This document shows positions 1 through 8,627 of a DNA stretch of 64,000 nucleotides, in pieces (position 1 is the stretch's first letter; every line of letters starts with the position of its first letter). The DNA comes from Flavobacterium aquicola (GTDB taxonomy: Bacteria; Bacteroidota; Bacteroidia; Flavobacteriales; Flavobacteriaceae), in NCBI RefSeq assembly GCF_003385115.1, contig NZ_QUNI01000002.1:62001-126000 (forward strand), read 5' to 3'. The notes beneath the pieces were generated by a model. It ran no database searches. It had not been told where the DNA came from and was given only the letters and a program-made list of their open reading frames with translations. The position numbers and the translations under genes are program-made.

Positions 1-30
1 ATCGCGCATTTAGATGATATTTTAAATTAA
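1..30 (+). CDS. C-terminal end of an upstream gene (partial)
   Basis: Frame 1 reads nine codons (ending in the residues DDILN) and then TAA, 13 bases before the next start codon. The spacing suggests the last residues of another gene of the arginine operon that begins outside the window. Nine residues are too few to name it; an ArgD-type aminotransferase or a proline/arginine gene would fit the context, but this is a guess. Confidence 0.4.
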   Translation: MAHLDDILN

Positions 31-43
31 TAAACAAAAAACT

Positions 44-991
44 ATGAACTACACCTCGATAAAAGAAATAGACTCACTCCAAAAATGGGTGAAAGAAGCG
101 TTAAAAATCAAAAAAAATCCGCTTAAAAATAAAAAACTAGGAAAAAACAAAACCTTAGTAATGCTGTTTTTCAATTCCAGTCTGAGAACACGTTTGAGTA
201 CTCAAAAAGCAGCCATAAATTTAGGAATGAATGTGATGGTGATGAATTTCGGAAGTGAAGGCTGGACGCTTGAATTCGAAGACGGAACCGTTATGAACCA
301 AGGTGCTTCAGAACACATCAAAGAAGCGGCAGAAGTAGTTTCACAATATGCGGATATTATTGCCATCAGAGCATTTGCTGGTTTAGCTGACAAAGAAAAA
401 GACAATGCCGAAACAGTAATGAATGGCTTCGTAAAACATGCTACTGTGCCAATTCTAAATATGGAAAGCGCAACAGGACATCCATTGCAGTCTCTTGCCG
501 ATGCCATTACTATGGCTGAAAACAAAACCAAACACAGACCAAAAGTAGTGCTGTCATGGGCTCCGCACCCAAGAGCGTTACCGCAGGCTGTTCCTAATTC
601 ATTTGTAGAAATGATGCAGCTGCAAACCGAAATGGATTTTGTAATTACGCACCCAGAAGGCTACGAACTGAATCCTGAAATCACCAAAGATTCCAAAATC
701 GAACACGATCAGGACAAAGCTTTTGAAAACGCTGATTTTATCTACGCCAAAAACTGGAGCAATTATAAAGAATATGGTAAAATCACCAACTCTGACCCAA
801 ATTGGACCATCACAGCCGATAAAATGAAACTGACCAACAATGCTAAATTCATGCATTGTCTACCCGTAAGACGTAATGTAATTGTTACTGATGAAGTCAT
901 CGACAGCGAAAATTCGGTTGTAATCCAGCAGGCGAATAACAGGACGTATTCAGCCCAATTGGTTTTACAGAAAATATTAAAAAGTCTCTAA
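44..991 (+). CDS. argF': N-acylornithine carbamoyltransferase (acetyl- or succinylornithine type)
   Basis: Transfers the carbamoyl group from carbamoyl phosphate to N-acyl-L-ornithine, giving N-acylcitrulline, in the variant arginine pathway of Bacteroidota and xanthomonads. At 315 aa it has family length. The carbamoyl-phosphate site is seen as NSSLRTRLST (about residues 44-53) and the C-terminal HCLPVRRN motif at about 271-278. It lacks the SMG loop of ordinary ornithine transcarbamylase. At the position that separates acetylornithine (Glu) from succinylornithine (Pro) enzymes, just before the EH pair, it has Ser89, so substrate choice is unclear. It is followed by argB, an M20 deacylase and argH on the same strand, which fixes the pathway. 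The ATG at 44 follows an A-rich leader without a Shine-Dalgarno sequence. Confidence 0.9.
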   Translation: MNYTSIKEIDSLQKWVKEALKIKKNPLKNKKLGKNKTLVMLFFNSSLRTRLSTQKAAINLGMNVMVMNFGSEGWTLEFEDGTVMNQGASEHIKEAAEVVSQYADIIAIRAFAGLADKEKDNAETVMNGFVKHATVPILNMESATGHPLQSLADAITMAENKTKHRPKVVLSWAPHPRALPQAVPNSFVEMMQLQTEMDFVITHPEGYELNPEITKDSKIEHDQDKAFENADFIYAKNWSNYKEYGKITNSDPNWTITADKMKLTNNAKFMHCLPVRRNVIVTDEVIDSENSVVIQQANNRTYSAQLVLQKILKSL

Positions 992-1073
992 GTTTCTAAG
1001 ACACTAAGATACTAAGTTTTTTTTGCTTGTTATCTTAGAAACTTAGCCACTTAGTAACTCAGAAACTTAAAAA
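992..1073. repeat. TAAG/CTTA-rich intergenic inverted repeat
   Basis: The 82-bp gap between the carbamoyltransferase and argB consists of repeated CTAAG words on its left half and their complement CTTAG on its right half, around a T-run. For example AAGTTTCTAAG pairs with CTTAGAAACTT. It could fold into an imperfect hairpin in the mRNA between two operon genes. Similar TTAG-rich sequence lies at about 8440-8590, so it may be a dispersed repeat. Function is unknown. Confidence 0.5.
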
Positions 1074-1850
1074 ATGAACAAACTATCTATCATAAAAATT
1101 GGCGGTAACATCATCGACAATCCAACGGAATTAGCACAATTTCTAACTGATTTTTCCAAAATAGAAGGCAATAAAATACTCGTTCACGGTGGTGGAAAAT
1201 CAGCTACCAAAATGGCACAGAGTATCGGATTAGTTCCGCAGATGATTGACGGACGAAGAATTACCGATGCACCAATGCTTGACGTAGTCGTGATGATTTA
1301 TGCGGGTGAAATCAATAAAAATGTTGTAGCTCAACTACAGGCTCATAACACTAATGCAATTGGATTTTCAGGTGCTGATGGAAATTTGATTCAATCAACT
1401 AAAAGAAATCACCCGACAATTGATTATGGTTTTGTTGGCGATGTGCAAAAAGTAAATACTCCTTTATTGGAAACATTATTAAACAGCGGAATAACACCTG
1501 TTTTTTGCGCTATCACTCACGACGGCCAAGGACAATTATTGAACACGAATGCTGATACTATTGCAAGTGAATTGGCTATTGCAACCTCCGAAGTTTTTGA
1601 CGTGACTTTAACTTATTGCTTCGAAAAAGCAGGAGTTTTAACAGATGTTGAGGATGAAAATTCAGTAATCCAACAAATAAATTCAGCTCTTTATTCAAAA
1701 TTAAAAGAAGAAGGTGCCATACATTCCGGAATGATTCCTAAATTGGATAATTGTTTTAACAGCTTATCTAAAGGCGTTCAAAAAATACGGATTGGTCACC
1801 ACAGAATGTTACAAAACACAAACGCAATTTGTACAACAATCGAATTGTAA
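1074..1850 (+). CDS. argB: Acetylglutamate kinase
   Basis: Phosphorylates the gamma-carboxylate of N-acyl-L-glutamate, the second step of arginine synthesis. The 258-aa protein is a complete amino-acid kinase fold: KIGGN at residues 8-12 and VHGGGKSAT at about 38-46 bind ATP and substrate. NADT at about 158-161 and the C-terminal IHSGMIPK segment (about 220-227) are also typical. It lacks the long N-terminal helix of arginine-inhibited hexameric kinases, so it is probably a dimeric form without that feedback control (inference from length). It lies between the N-acylornithine carbamoyltransferase and the deacylase gene, in one presumed transcript. Confidence 0.92.
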   Translation: MNKLSIIKIGGNIIDNPTELAQFLTDFSKIEGNKILVHGGGKSATKMAQSIGLVPQMIDGRRITDAPMLDVVVMIYAGEINKNVVAQLQAHNTNAIGFSGADGNLIQSTKRNHPTIDYGFVGDVQKVNTPLLETLLNSGITPVFCAITHDGQGQLLNTNADTIASELAIATSEVFDVTLTYCFEKAGVLTDVEDENSVIQQINSALYSKLKEEGAIHSGMIPKLDNCFNSLSKGVQKIRIGHHRMLQNTNAICTTIEL

Positions 1851-1917
1851 AAAATTAAACGCTAATTGCACTGATTTACATGAATAATTTGTGAAATTTG
1901 CGCTGAAAATAAAATAA

Positions 1918-2988
1918 ATGAAAAACATCGAAACCCTCATACAAGAAGCCATCGCACTTTTAAAATCGCTGATTGCAATTCCTTCCTTTTCGAGTGAAGA
2001 AGATCAGACGGCGCTTTTAATCGAAAACTGGTTTACTCAAAACAATATCCCTTTCGAGCGGGAAAACAACAATATCTGGGCGTATAATCAGCATTTTGAC
2101 AAATCCAAACCTACACTTTTACTTAACTCACATCATGATACAGTAAAACCCAATCAAGGTTACACTAACGATCCGTTTGAAGCAATAGTAAAAAACGGAA
2201 AACTATACGGTTTGGGCAGCAACGATGCGGGCGGTTGTCTAGTTTCATTAATTGCCACATTCACTCATTTTTATGCCAAAGAAAACCTGCCTTACAACAT
2301 TGTAATTGTAGCTTCGGCAGAGGAAGAAAGCAGCGGAAAAAATGGCTTGAACAGTGTTTTAAAACATTTGCCGGAACTAGAATGCGCTATTGTTGGCGAA
2401 CCTACTTTAATGCAGCTGGCAGTAGCCGAAAAAGGTTTATTGGTTCTGGATGTTGTGGTAAAAGGAACTGCAAGTCACGCAGCTCATAACAATCCAGACA
2501 ACCCAATTTACAATGCAATGCCCGTGATTGACTGGTTTAAAACCTATCAATTCGAAAAAATATCAGAGGTTTTAGGTCCCGTAAAAATGACCGTAACACA
2601 AGTAACTGCTGGAAAACAGCACAATGTCGTTCCCGCCGAATGCCATTTGGTTGTCGATATCCGCGTGACTGACCGTTACAGCAATATCGAAATTCTAGAA
2701 ACGGTTAGAGCCAATGTTAATGCCGAAGTTACACCTCGCTCAATGCATTTAAACGCTTCATCCATTCCCGTTTCACACGGATTGGTGCAGGCGGGAATCG
2801 CTTTGGGAAGAACGACTTATGGCTCGCCTACCCTTTCGGATCAGTCGGTTTTAAGCTGTCAGTCATTGAAACTAGGGCCTGGAGAATCCCTGCGGTCGCA
2901 CTCTGCAGACGAATTTATATACATCAACGAAATCGAAGAAGGAATCCAATTGTACATTAAAATACTTGGAGACTTCTTGAAGAATTAA
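1918..2988 (+). CDS. argE: M20-family deacylase, probably N-acylornithine/N-acylcitrulline deacylase
   Basis: A zinc-dependent M20 metallohydrolase of 356 aa. The dinuclear metal-site motifs are visible: SHHDTV with His72 and Asp74, the bridging Asp in GSNDAGG (about 103), the general-base pair in SAEEESSG (about 138-139), VGEPT (about 162) and the C-terminal SHSADEF histidine (about 328). Because it sits between argB and argH, it most likely removes the acyl group from N-acylcitrulline to give citrulline. The deacylation target (acetyl or succinyl) must match the upstream carbamoyltransferase. M20 members also include dipeptidases, so the name rests on context. Confidence 0.85.
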   Translation: MKNIETLIQEAIALLKSLIAIPSFSSEEDQTALLIENWFTQNNIPFERENNNIWAYNQHFDKSKPTLLLNSHHDTVKPNQGYTNDPFEAIVKNGKLYGLGSNDAGGCLVSLIATFTHFYAKENLPYNIVIVASAEEESSGKNGLNSVLKHLPELECAIVGEPTLMQLAVAEKGLLVLDVVVKGTASHAAHNNPDNPIYNAMPVIDWFKTYQFEKISEVLGPVKMTVTQVTAGKQHNVVPAECHLVVDIRVTDRYSNIEILETVRANVNAEVTPRSMHLNASSIPVSHGLVQAGIALGRTTYGSPTLSDQSVLSCQSLKLGPGESLRSHSADEFIYINEIEEGIQLYIKILGDFLKN

Positions 2989-2999
2989 AATAATTTTCA

Positions 3000-3076
3000 G
3001 GAGCTAATCCCGCTATCCGCTTCAATCTTGTGTGCCGAAACCCGGCCCACAAGGATTTCCGCTGCTATCGGGGCTA
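3000..3076 (-). repeat. Dispersed hairpin repeat family, copy 1
   Basis: Starts GGAGCTAATCCCGC and ends ATCGGGGCTA, with the central hairpin TTGTGtGCCG/CGGCcCACAA around GAAAC. It belongs to a family with four other copies here (4603-4673, 12980-13083, 29640-29743, 40101-40178). Reading the AGCCC end as the beginning, this copy is on the minus strand. It lies between the deacylase and argH, so it is probably transcribed within the operon. Confidence 0.75.
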
Positions 3077-3143
3077 AGGGTTTCTGTAATCAAGAAAATT
3101 TTGAAATAATAAAACCTTTGCGAATCTCTGAGTAACCTCTGAG

Positions 3144-3151
3144 TATCTTTG
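3144..3151 (+). promoter_or_regulatory. Possible promoter -7 element before argH
   Basis: TATCTTTG fits the Bacteroidota -7 consensus TAnnTTTG and lies 20 bp before the argH start. A TTTG occurs 23 bp upstream (3117-3120), slightly further than the ideal spacing of about 19-20. It may provide argH with its own transcript. Confidence 0.35.
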
Positions 3152-3170
3152 CGAAACAAAAAATACGAAT

Positions 3171-4451
3171 ATGAAACTTTGGGAAAAAGGAATACCAACC
3201 GACAAACAAATCGAACATTTTACGGTAGGAAATGATAGGGAACTTGATTTAGTTTTAGCCAAATACGATGCTTTGGGTTCTATCGCCCATGCAAAAATGC
3301 TAGGTCAGATTGGTTTATTAACTCAAACAGAAACCGATTCATTGGTAGTCGCTTTAAACGAAATAATCGCCGATGTAGAGAAAGGAAATTTCAAAATCGA
3401 AGACAGTTTCGAAGACGTACATTCCAAAATTGAATATCTCCTGACAGTAAAACTTGGCGATGCAGGAAAAAAAATCCACACCGCCCGTTCCCGTAATGAT
3501 CAGGTTTTGGTTGATGTAAATCTTTACTTGAAAGATGCTGTCAAAGAATTGAAAGAGCAGGTAAAAACGCTTTTCGATTTAATGATGGAATCAGCAGAGA
3601 AACATCAAAATGTATTACTACCGGGTTACACCCACCTTCAGATTGCAATGCCGTCTTCTTTCGGAATGTGGTTTTCTGCTTATGCCGAAACCCTGATTGA
3701 CGATATAACAATGCTTAACGCAGCTTTGAAAGTTGTAGATCAAAATCCGCTGGGTTCAGCTGCTGGTTACGGAAGCTCCTTCCCTATCAACAGAACTTTC
3801 ACAACCAAAGAATTAGGTTTTGAAACGTTGAAATATAATTCGGTTGCAGCGCAAATGAGCCGTGGAAAATCTGAAAAAACAGTTGCTTTTGCAATGAGCA
3901 GTGTTGCGGCAACTTTAGCGAAATTCTCAATGGATGTATGCTTGTACATGAGCCAGAACTTTGATTTTATTGGTCTGCCATCACATTTAACGACAGGTTC
4001 TAGCATTATGCCTCACAAAAAAAACCCAGATGTTTTTGAATTAATTCGTGGAAAATGTAACAAGATTCAAGCCCTGCCTTATGAAATTACTTTAATTACA
4101 AACAACTTGCCAAGCGGTTACCACAGGGATTTTCAACTATTGAAAGAAGGTTTGTTTCCTGCGATTCAAAACCTGAAAGCCTGTTTGGATATTGCTATTT
4201 TCTCTATCAAAGACATTAAGGTAAAAGATAATATTCTTGCAGATAAAAAATACGATTATCTTTTTACAGTAGATACTTTAAACGAAATGGTTGTTGCCGG
4301 AATGCCTTTCAGAGATGCGTATAAAGCCGTTGCTGAAGAATTGGAAGCAGGCAATTATCAATCTCCAAAAGAAACCAAACATACGCACGAAGGAAGTATA
4401 AACAATCTTTGTTTGCTGGAAATAAAGACTAAAATGAAGAATGCTTATTAA
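3171..4451 (+). CDS. argH: Argininosuccinate lyase
   Basis: Splits argininosuccinate into arginine and fumarate, the last step of arginine synthesis. The 426-aa protein has the fumarase/aspartase superfamily signature GSSIMPHKKNP at about residues 278-288, which carries the catalytic serine loop. TARSRNDQV at about 105-113 and PGYTHLQ at about 148-154 (catalytic His) are also present. It is slightly shorter than the 450-470 aa of many homologues but has all three conserved regions. It is the last gene of the operon and is followed by a strong intrinsic terminator. Confidence 0.95.
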   Translation: MKLWEKGIPTDKQIEHFTVGNDRELDLVLAKYDALGSIAHAKMLGQIGLLTQTETDSLVVALNEIIADVEKGNFKIEDSFEDVHSKIEYLLTVKLGDAGKKIHTARSRNDQVLVDVNLYLKDAVKELKEQVKTLFDLMMESAEKHQNVLLPGYTHLQIAMPSSFGMWFSAYAETLIDDITMLNAALKVVDQNPLGSAAGYGSSFPINRTFTTKELGFETLKYNSVAAQMSRGKSEKTVAFAMSSVAATLAKFSMDVCLYMSQNFDFIGLPSHLTTGSSIMPHKKNPDVFELIRGKCNKIQALPYEITLITNNLPSGYHRDFQLLKEGLFPAIQNLKACLDIAIFSIKDIKVKDNILADKKYDYLFTVDTLNEMVVAGMPFRDAYKAVAEELEAGNYQSPKETKHTHEGSINNLCLLEIKTKMKNAY

Positions 4452-4480
4452 GTAATAGCATCATTACATAGGGTAACTAG

Positions 4481-4517
4481 AAGGCATTAGAATTTATTTC
4501 CTAATGCCTTTTTTATT
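4481..4517 (+). terminator. Intrinsic terminator after argH
   Basis: AAGGCATTAG pairs perfectly with CTAATGCCTT across a 10-base loop and is followed by a T-run. It ends the arginine operon 30 bp after argH. Confidence 0.9.
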
Positions 4518-4602
4518 TGGGTAATGTGGTAAAAATGGATGATAGTTTTTGATTTTATAATGATTATATTTCCATGATTACAAAAAAAGAAACATCTCTC
4601 CT

Positions 4603-4673
4603 CCTAGCCCTGATCGAAGTGAAAATCCTTGTTGTCTGGAGTTCGGACAACAAGATTGAAACGGAGAGCAGGA
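4603..4673 (+). repeat. Dispersed hairpin repeat family, copy 4
   Basis: Begins CTAGCCCTGATCG and ends GAGAGCAGGA; the central hairpin is TTGTTGTC/GACAACAA. It is in the opposite orientation to the copies at 3000 and 13011. It lies in the gap between argH and the convergent membrane protein gene. Confidence 0.7.
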
Positions 4674-4731
4674 ACCATCTTTCCAAAAATTCCTATTATT
4701 TCTGCTTCTAAAAATAATTAAACCTTATTTA

Positions 4732-5361
4732 TTAATTCAAACTTGGTGCTTCAGGAATTTTGACTTTGATTTTATTTTTCTTTGTCAATAATAAATAGGT
4801 AGTAATACCGGTTAGTATAACGAGTAAGGCAATTTCGAGCTCACCTAAACTGTTGTTTCCGTTATGTATAGCAGTGGCATGGTCTAATTTAAATTTCCCT
4901 TCCTTAATTTGAAGATTGGACAATTTAGCCAATATTTCCAGAGCCTGATTACTCGAATTTGCAATTTGAATCCAGTTTTTATTTCTGTTTTGTTCTTTTA
5001 TCGCTGTACAGGATGCTAAAAAAGATTTAAAAAAAGATTTCTCTCTTGGAGTTAAAACCGTCTTTAAGTACAGTATATCAATGTTTTGAATATTTCCTAA
5101 AGCTATTGCAATAGCCTCAATTTTTTGAGTATCATTTAATTGTGTTTTAATTGCATTTGCTTTTATTGAATGGAGTTCATTAGCATACTGAAAGATATAA
5201 TGCTCTACAACCAAACGGTCATTAAAAATGGCATTGATATCTTCATTCGTTTTTTTTGAATTATGAAGCGTATTGAAATTATTAAACAGAATAATAACCA
5301 TAACAATTAATAAAATAAAAGCTGCTTTCGTTTTATTCGAATATTTTTTTAAACCACTCAT
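4732..5361 (-). CDS. Membrane protein with a four-helix-bundle (MCP-like) sensor region
   Basis: About 209 aa from the chosen start. An N-terminal membrane helix (FILLIVMVIILF) is followed by a helical region of about 130 residues rich in Lys, Glu, Asn and Gln, a second membrane helix near the C-terminus (LEIALLVILTGITTYLLL) and a short basic tail. This matches the layout of four-helix-bundle MCP sensor modules without a signalling domain, as seen in short Flavobacteria proteins. An in-frame ATG 33 bp upstream (5394) is an alternative start; the later one is preferred because it places the membrane helix close to the N-terminus. The ligand and partner are unknown. Confidence 0.65.
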   Translation of the reverse strand: MSGLKKYSNKTKAAFILLIVMVIILFNNFNTLHNSKKTNEDINAIFNDRLVVEHYIFQYANELHSIKANAIKTQLNDTQKIEAIAIALGNIQNIDILYLKTVLTPREKSFFKSFLASCTAIKEQNRNKNWIQIANSSNQALEILAKLSNLQIKEGKFKLDHATAIHNGNNSLGELEIALLVILTGITTYLLLTKKNKIKVKIPEAPSLN

Positions 5362-5610
5362 CTGTAAAGTTTTATATTTAGCAATATAGGTCATTGTTTT
5401 GGGTAAACCAATTTTATTTATTCAGTATGCTAATATCCTTAGTAATCAGTATTATTTCTTGACATTGGACGCTGTCACTGTCTATAAAAAATGAAAAACA
5501 GGTTATCTAATAATCCTATTAGATTGCATCAAATTTTGAAATTCAGAATACAAATAATATGCCAGTAAATTAAGTACACAATTACTCTATAATTAGTACT
5601 AAAAATTGTA

Positions 5611-5618
5611 TATATTTG
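5611..5618 (+). promoter_or_regulatory. Possible promoter -7 element before the DUF2157 pair
   Basis: TATATTTG matches TAnnTTTG and lies 23 bp before the start codon at 5642. No convincing TTG is seen at the -33 position, so confidence is modest. Confidence 0.35.
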
Positions 5619-5641
5619 AGAAAACATCTTAATGGAATACT

Positions 5642-6640
5642 ATGGCAAATTTGGAAGAACAGGCTGCGCAGACTCTTTTTGATAAAAATCTCATTAAAGA
5701 AGAACAATTTACAGCAATTAAGGCTTATCGTGCATTAAATATATTTTCGGTTCATAACGAACTAAAGTTTTTATTGTACTTATCAATGCTGCTGTTTACA
5801 TCAGGCGTGGGAATATTAATTTATCAAAACATTGATACCATTGGGCATACAGTACTTCTTGGACTGCTGCTGCTAGTAACATTAACGTGTTTTTACTTTT
5901 GCTTTAAAAACCATCCCGGTTTTAAAAAAGATGAAGCTCCATTTCCCAATCCATTATATGATTACTTAGTGCTTACGGCGGTAATATTAAGCTGTTCATT
6001 TGTAGGGTATCTGCAATTTCAGTATCAGACTTTTGGAACTCATTATGGATTAGCTACTTTAATCCCGACCATTATCAGTCTTTTTTGTGCCTATTATTTT
6101 GATAACAAAAGTGTTTTATCCATCGGAATAACCGGTATGGCAGCTTATTTAGGGCTTTCTGTAGATCCAAAACATTATTTTGAAAACGAGATGTTCAACA
6201 ATACGACCTTAAGCTACATTGGTCTCGCATTTGGATTGACATTGCTGCTCTGGGCCTTGTACGCCATCAAAATCAATTTAAAGAAACATTTCAATTTGGT
6301 TTACTTAACTTTTTCACTGCACTTAATTGGCATTGCCTGTATTGTGAATCTTTGTGACGATTTCTGGTTTCCTTTTGGTTTGGTATTAGGAATTGCTGCC
6401 TATTATTTTTATAATTTAAGTTTCCAAATCAGATCCATATCATTATTCATTTTCACAGTTTTATATGGATTTGTCGGGATGAATATCTTTTTTGTCCAGA
6501 TGCTGACAGCCATCCATTTTGATGACTTTTTCTCAATATTCCTTTTCACAACGCCTTTTTATTTTATTGGCACCATACTTGGATTCATTAAACTGATTAA
6601 ACATTTTAACAAAAAAACTTCCGATGATAGCATACGATAA
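5642..6640 (+). CDS. DUF2157-like polytopic membrane protein
   Basis: A 332-aa protein with a soluble N-terminal segment of about 45 residues (acidic and basic, helix-forming) and then about nine hydrophobic helices. This is the layout of DUF2157 membrane proteins. It ends with a short Lys-rich cytoplasmic tail. It overlaps the next gene by 17 bp, so the two are translationally linked and probably form a complex. No enzymatic motif is visible; function is unknown. Confidence 0.7.
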   Translation: MANLEEQAAQTLFDKNLIKEEQFTAIKAYRALNIFSVHNELKFLLYLSMLLFTSGVGILIYQNIDTIGHTVLLGLLLLVTLTCFYFCFKNHPGFKKDEAPFPNPLYDYLVLTAVILSCSFVGYLQFQYQTFGTHYGLATLIPTIISLFCAYYFDNKSVLSIGITGMAAYLGLSVDPKHYFENEMFNNTTLSYIGLAFGLTLLLWALYAIKINLKKHFNLVYLTFSLHLIGIACIVNLCDDFWFPFGLVLGIAAYYFYNLSFQIRSISLFIFTVLYGFVGMNIFFVQMLTAIHFDDFFSIFLFTTPFYFIGTILGFIKLIKHFNKKTSDDSIR

Positions 6641-7811
6641 GACACTTTTAGACAACGTTTATATTGACCAAGAAGCAAACCGGCTGAAAGAATCTGGATT
6701 TATCAGTAAGGAACAATACAAAGATTTAAGCCACGAATTACCAAAGCTAAAAAGCCAAAACAATCTTTTCATCCGAATTGGTTTCTTTATTTTGGGCTGT
6801 CTGCTCTATTCGTCAATCTGCGGTTTTATATCACTTTTGGGACTGGGAGCTATGGACAACGGGTACTTGTTTTTCATCTATCTTTTTGCCTTTATTGGTT
6901 TTGGTGCAAAAGAATATATGTCCCAGGAAATGAAATATTTTGGTTTTGGTTTAGACGATGCTTTTATTTTGGGAGCCATTTTAGCATTGCTGATTGCTGT
7001 TGGACTTACGTTTGAACAAAACTATGATCCCAACTATCTGGCTGTTATTATTGTTCTGGCAATTGCTTCCAGCATCGCCTATCTGCGTTATCTCAATACT
7101 TCTTTAGTCTTGCTCGCCTGTATTGGAATAACAGGAAGCGCCGCTTATCTGATTTTTGAATATCTTATAATTGGCAAAGCCATATTGCCTTTTGCTATGA
7201 TGTTATTAGCTGGAACGGGATATTTATTTTCTAAAAAGAAACTACAGAATTTAGCTTTTCCTTATTATTACAACGGACTGAAACTCGCCAAAGGTTTCTG
7301 CTTAATTCTATTTTATCTTGCCGGAAACTATTATGTGGTAAGGGAACTGAATTTCAGTCTCTCGGGAGAGTTTTATTACAATGCCGTAAGTCCTGAAATC
7401 CCTTTTGCTCTGCTTTTTTGGGCTTTTACATTTATAATACCGGCAGTTTATCTCATTTTTTCTTTAAAAAGCAAAGACCGAATGATGCTTTGGATCGGCT
7501 TTTTAGCCCTTTGTTTTAGCTTTTTTACTTTCAGAATGTATCATCATGTTTTACCCCCCGAAGTTGCTTTAACCATTGGCGGTTTAGCTGTATTTGCCTT
7601 TACTTATTTTTCTATTAAAAAAACAAAATATAACGAAACTGGAATTACTTTCAAAGCCGATCGATTTACGAATCCAAATGCATTTTCGAATCTTCAGGCA
7701 CTTGTTGCTGCTTCACAATTTGGCCTTAAACCTGAAGTAAAAGTAGAGGAATCACCAATGGAATTTGGCGGTGGCGGGTTTAGTGGCGGCGGTTCGAATG
7801 GTGAATTTTAA
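6624..7811 (+). CDS. DUF2157/DUF4401-like polytopic membrane protein with glycine-rich tail
   Basis: A 395-aa membrane protein with a soluble N-terminal helical region (residues 1-45) resembling that of the upstream gene, then about ten hydrophobic helices. The last 20 residues are glycine-rich (GGGGFSGGGSNGEF) and follow an acidic stretch. The start ATG lies inside the end of the preceding gene (17-bp overlap). The pair looks like diverged relatives working together in the inner membrane. The Gly-rich tail recalls tails of other membrane proteins of unknown role. Confidence 0.7.
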   Translation: MIAYDKTLLDNVYIDQEANRLKESGFISKEQYKDLSHELPKLKSQNNLFIRIGFFILGCLLYSSICGFISLLGLGAMDNGYLFFIYLFAFIGFGAKEYMSQEMKYFGFGLDDAFILGAILALLIAVGLTFEQNYDPNYLAVIIVLAIASSIAYLRYLNTSLVLLACIGITGSAAYLIFEYLIIGKAILPFAMMLLAGTGYLFSKKKLQNLAFPYYYNGLKLAKGFCLILFYLAGNYYVVRELNFSLSGEFYYNAVSPEIPFALLFWAFTFIIPAVYLIFSLKSKDRMMLWIGFLALCFSFFTFRMYHHVLPPEVALTIGGLAVFAFTYFSIKKTKYNETGITFKADRFTNPNAFSNLQALVAASQFGLKPEVKVEESPMEFGGGGFSGGGSNGEF

Positions 7812-7829
7812 AACCTCATCAATCTGTTT

Positions 7830-7893
7830 CTCGCAAATACGCGAAGGCGCAAAATTTGAAATGTTTTACTTTACGCCTTTGCGTCTTTGCGAG
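7830..7893. repeat. Imperfect inverted repeat between convergent genes
   Basis: CTCGCAAATACGCGAAGGCG (7830-7849) pairs with CGCCTTTGCGTCTTTGCGAG (7874-7893) with two mismatches. It lies between the DUF2157 pair and the convergent ytxJ-like gene. It may act as a two-way terminator, although it has no long T-run; related CTTTGCG words occur before argH. Confidence 0.55.
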
Positions 7894-7936
7894 CTAAAAA
7901 AACTTAGTTTGACGAGATACTATACTGTTAATTAAA

Positions 7937-8326
7937 CTACAATCTCTCAGCCAATTCCTGCGCATCAATATCACTATGCGAAGCATCATAAACCGATTTT
8001 CCGTTTTTAATCAATAATAACTGCGGGGACTGATGCGTTACCAGAAAACGGCTGGCAATTTCATTAGAGATATCGCGGTATTCTAATAAATCCAGAAAAT
8101 AAGCATCTACAGTATCCTGTAAAGCATATTCATTTTCAAATTGTTTCAATGCAAATCTGCTTATGCTGCAGCGGGTGCTGTGCTTAAAAATAACTGCAGG
8201 CGCTTGGTCTGATAAAGCCACAATTTCGTCTAATTGTCCTATATGCTGCAGCGGAATCCAATTGATTTTACTTTCTCTTTCTTTCTTTTCTTCTGAACTC
8301 CCGAATAGTGAATTGAATATACTCAT
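7937..8326 (-). CDS. ytxJ: Bacillithiol-system redox protein YtxJ-like (monothiol bacilliredoxin-like)
   Basis: About 129 aa from the start chosen at MSIFNSLFG. Thioredoxin-like fold with the YtxJ signature KHSTRCSISR, which has a single cysteine at the active site, then FLDLLEYRDISNEIA and THQSPQLLLIKNG (cis-Pro loop). YtxJ proteins are thought to reduce mixed disulfides in organisms that make bacillithiol, which many Bacteroidota do. An upstream in-frame start at 8374 would add 16 residues with no family resemblance, so it was rejected. It is transcribed alone on the minus strand. Confidence 0.85.
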   Translation of the reverse strand: MSIFNSLFGSSEEKKERESKINWIPLQHIGQLDEIVALSDQAPAVIFKHSTRCSISRFALKQFENEYALQDTVDAYFLDLLEYRDISNEIASRFLVTHQSPQLLLIKNGKSVYDASHSDIDAQELAERL

Positions 8327-8627
8327 TTTGTCGTATTTTATGTCGTTTTGTCTTTTTAAAATGATAAAAATCATCGGTAAAGCGTCAAATTGTCCGTAAA
8401 TTTAGACTGGAATACCGTTTGATATTTATTCTGCAAAGTTAATGATTAGTCATTAGGCAATAGCCACTAGCCATAAGTTTTTAGCAGGAAAGAAAAATCT
8501 ATACAGATTTTTTCATTCGCTTTACTTAATTAAAGCTATCATAATCTAGTTAAAACTAACAGCACTAATGCCTAATGGCTTTTGCTTAATCATTTAAAAA
8601 AAAACTAAAAATATAAAACCTTTAATC

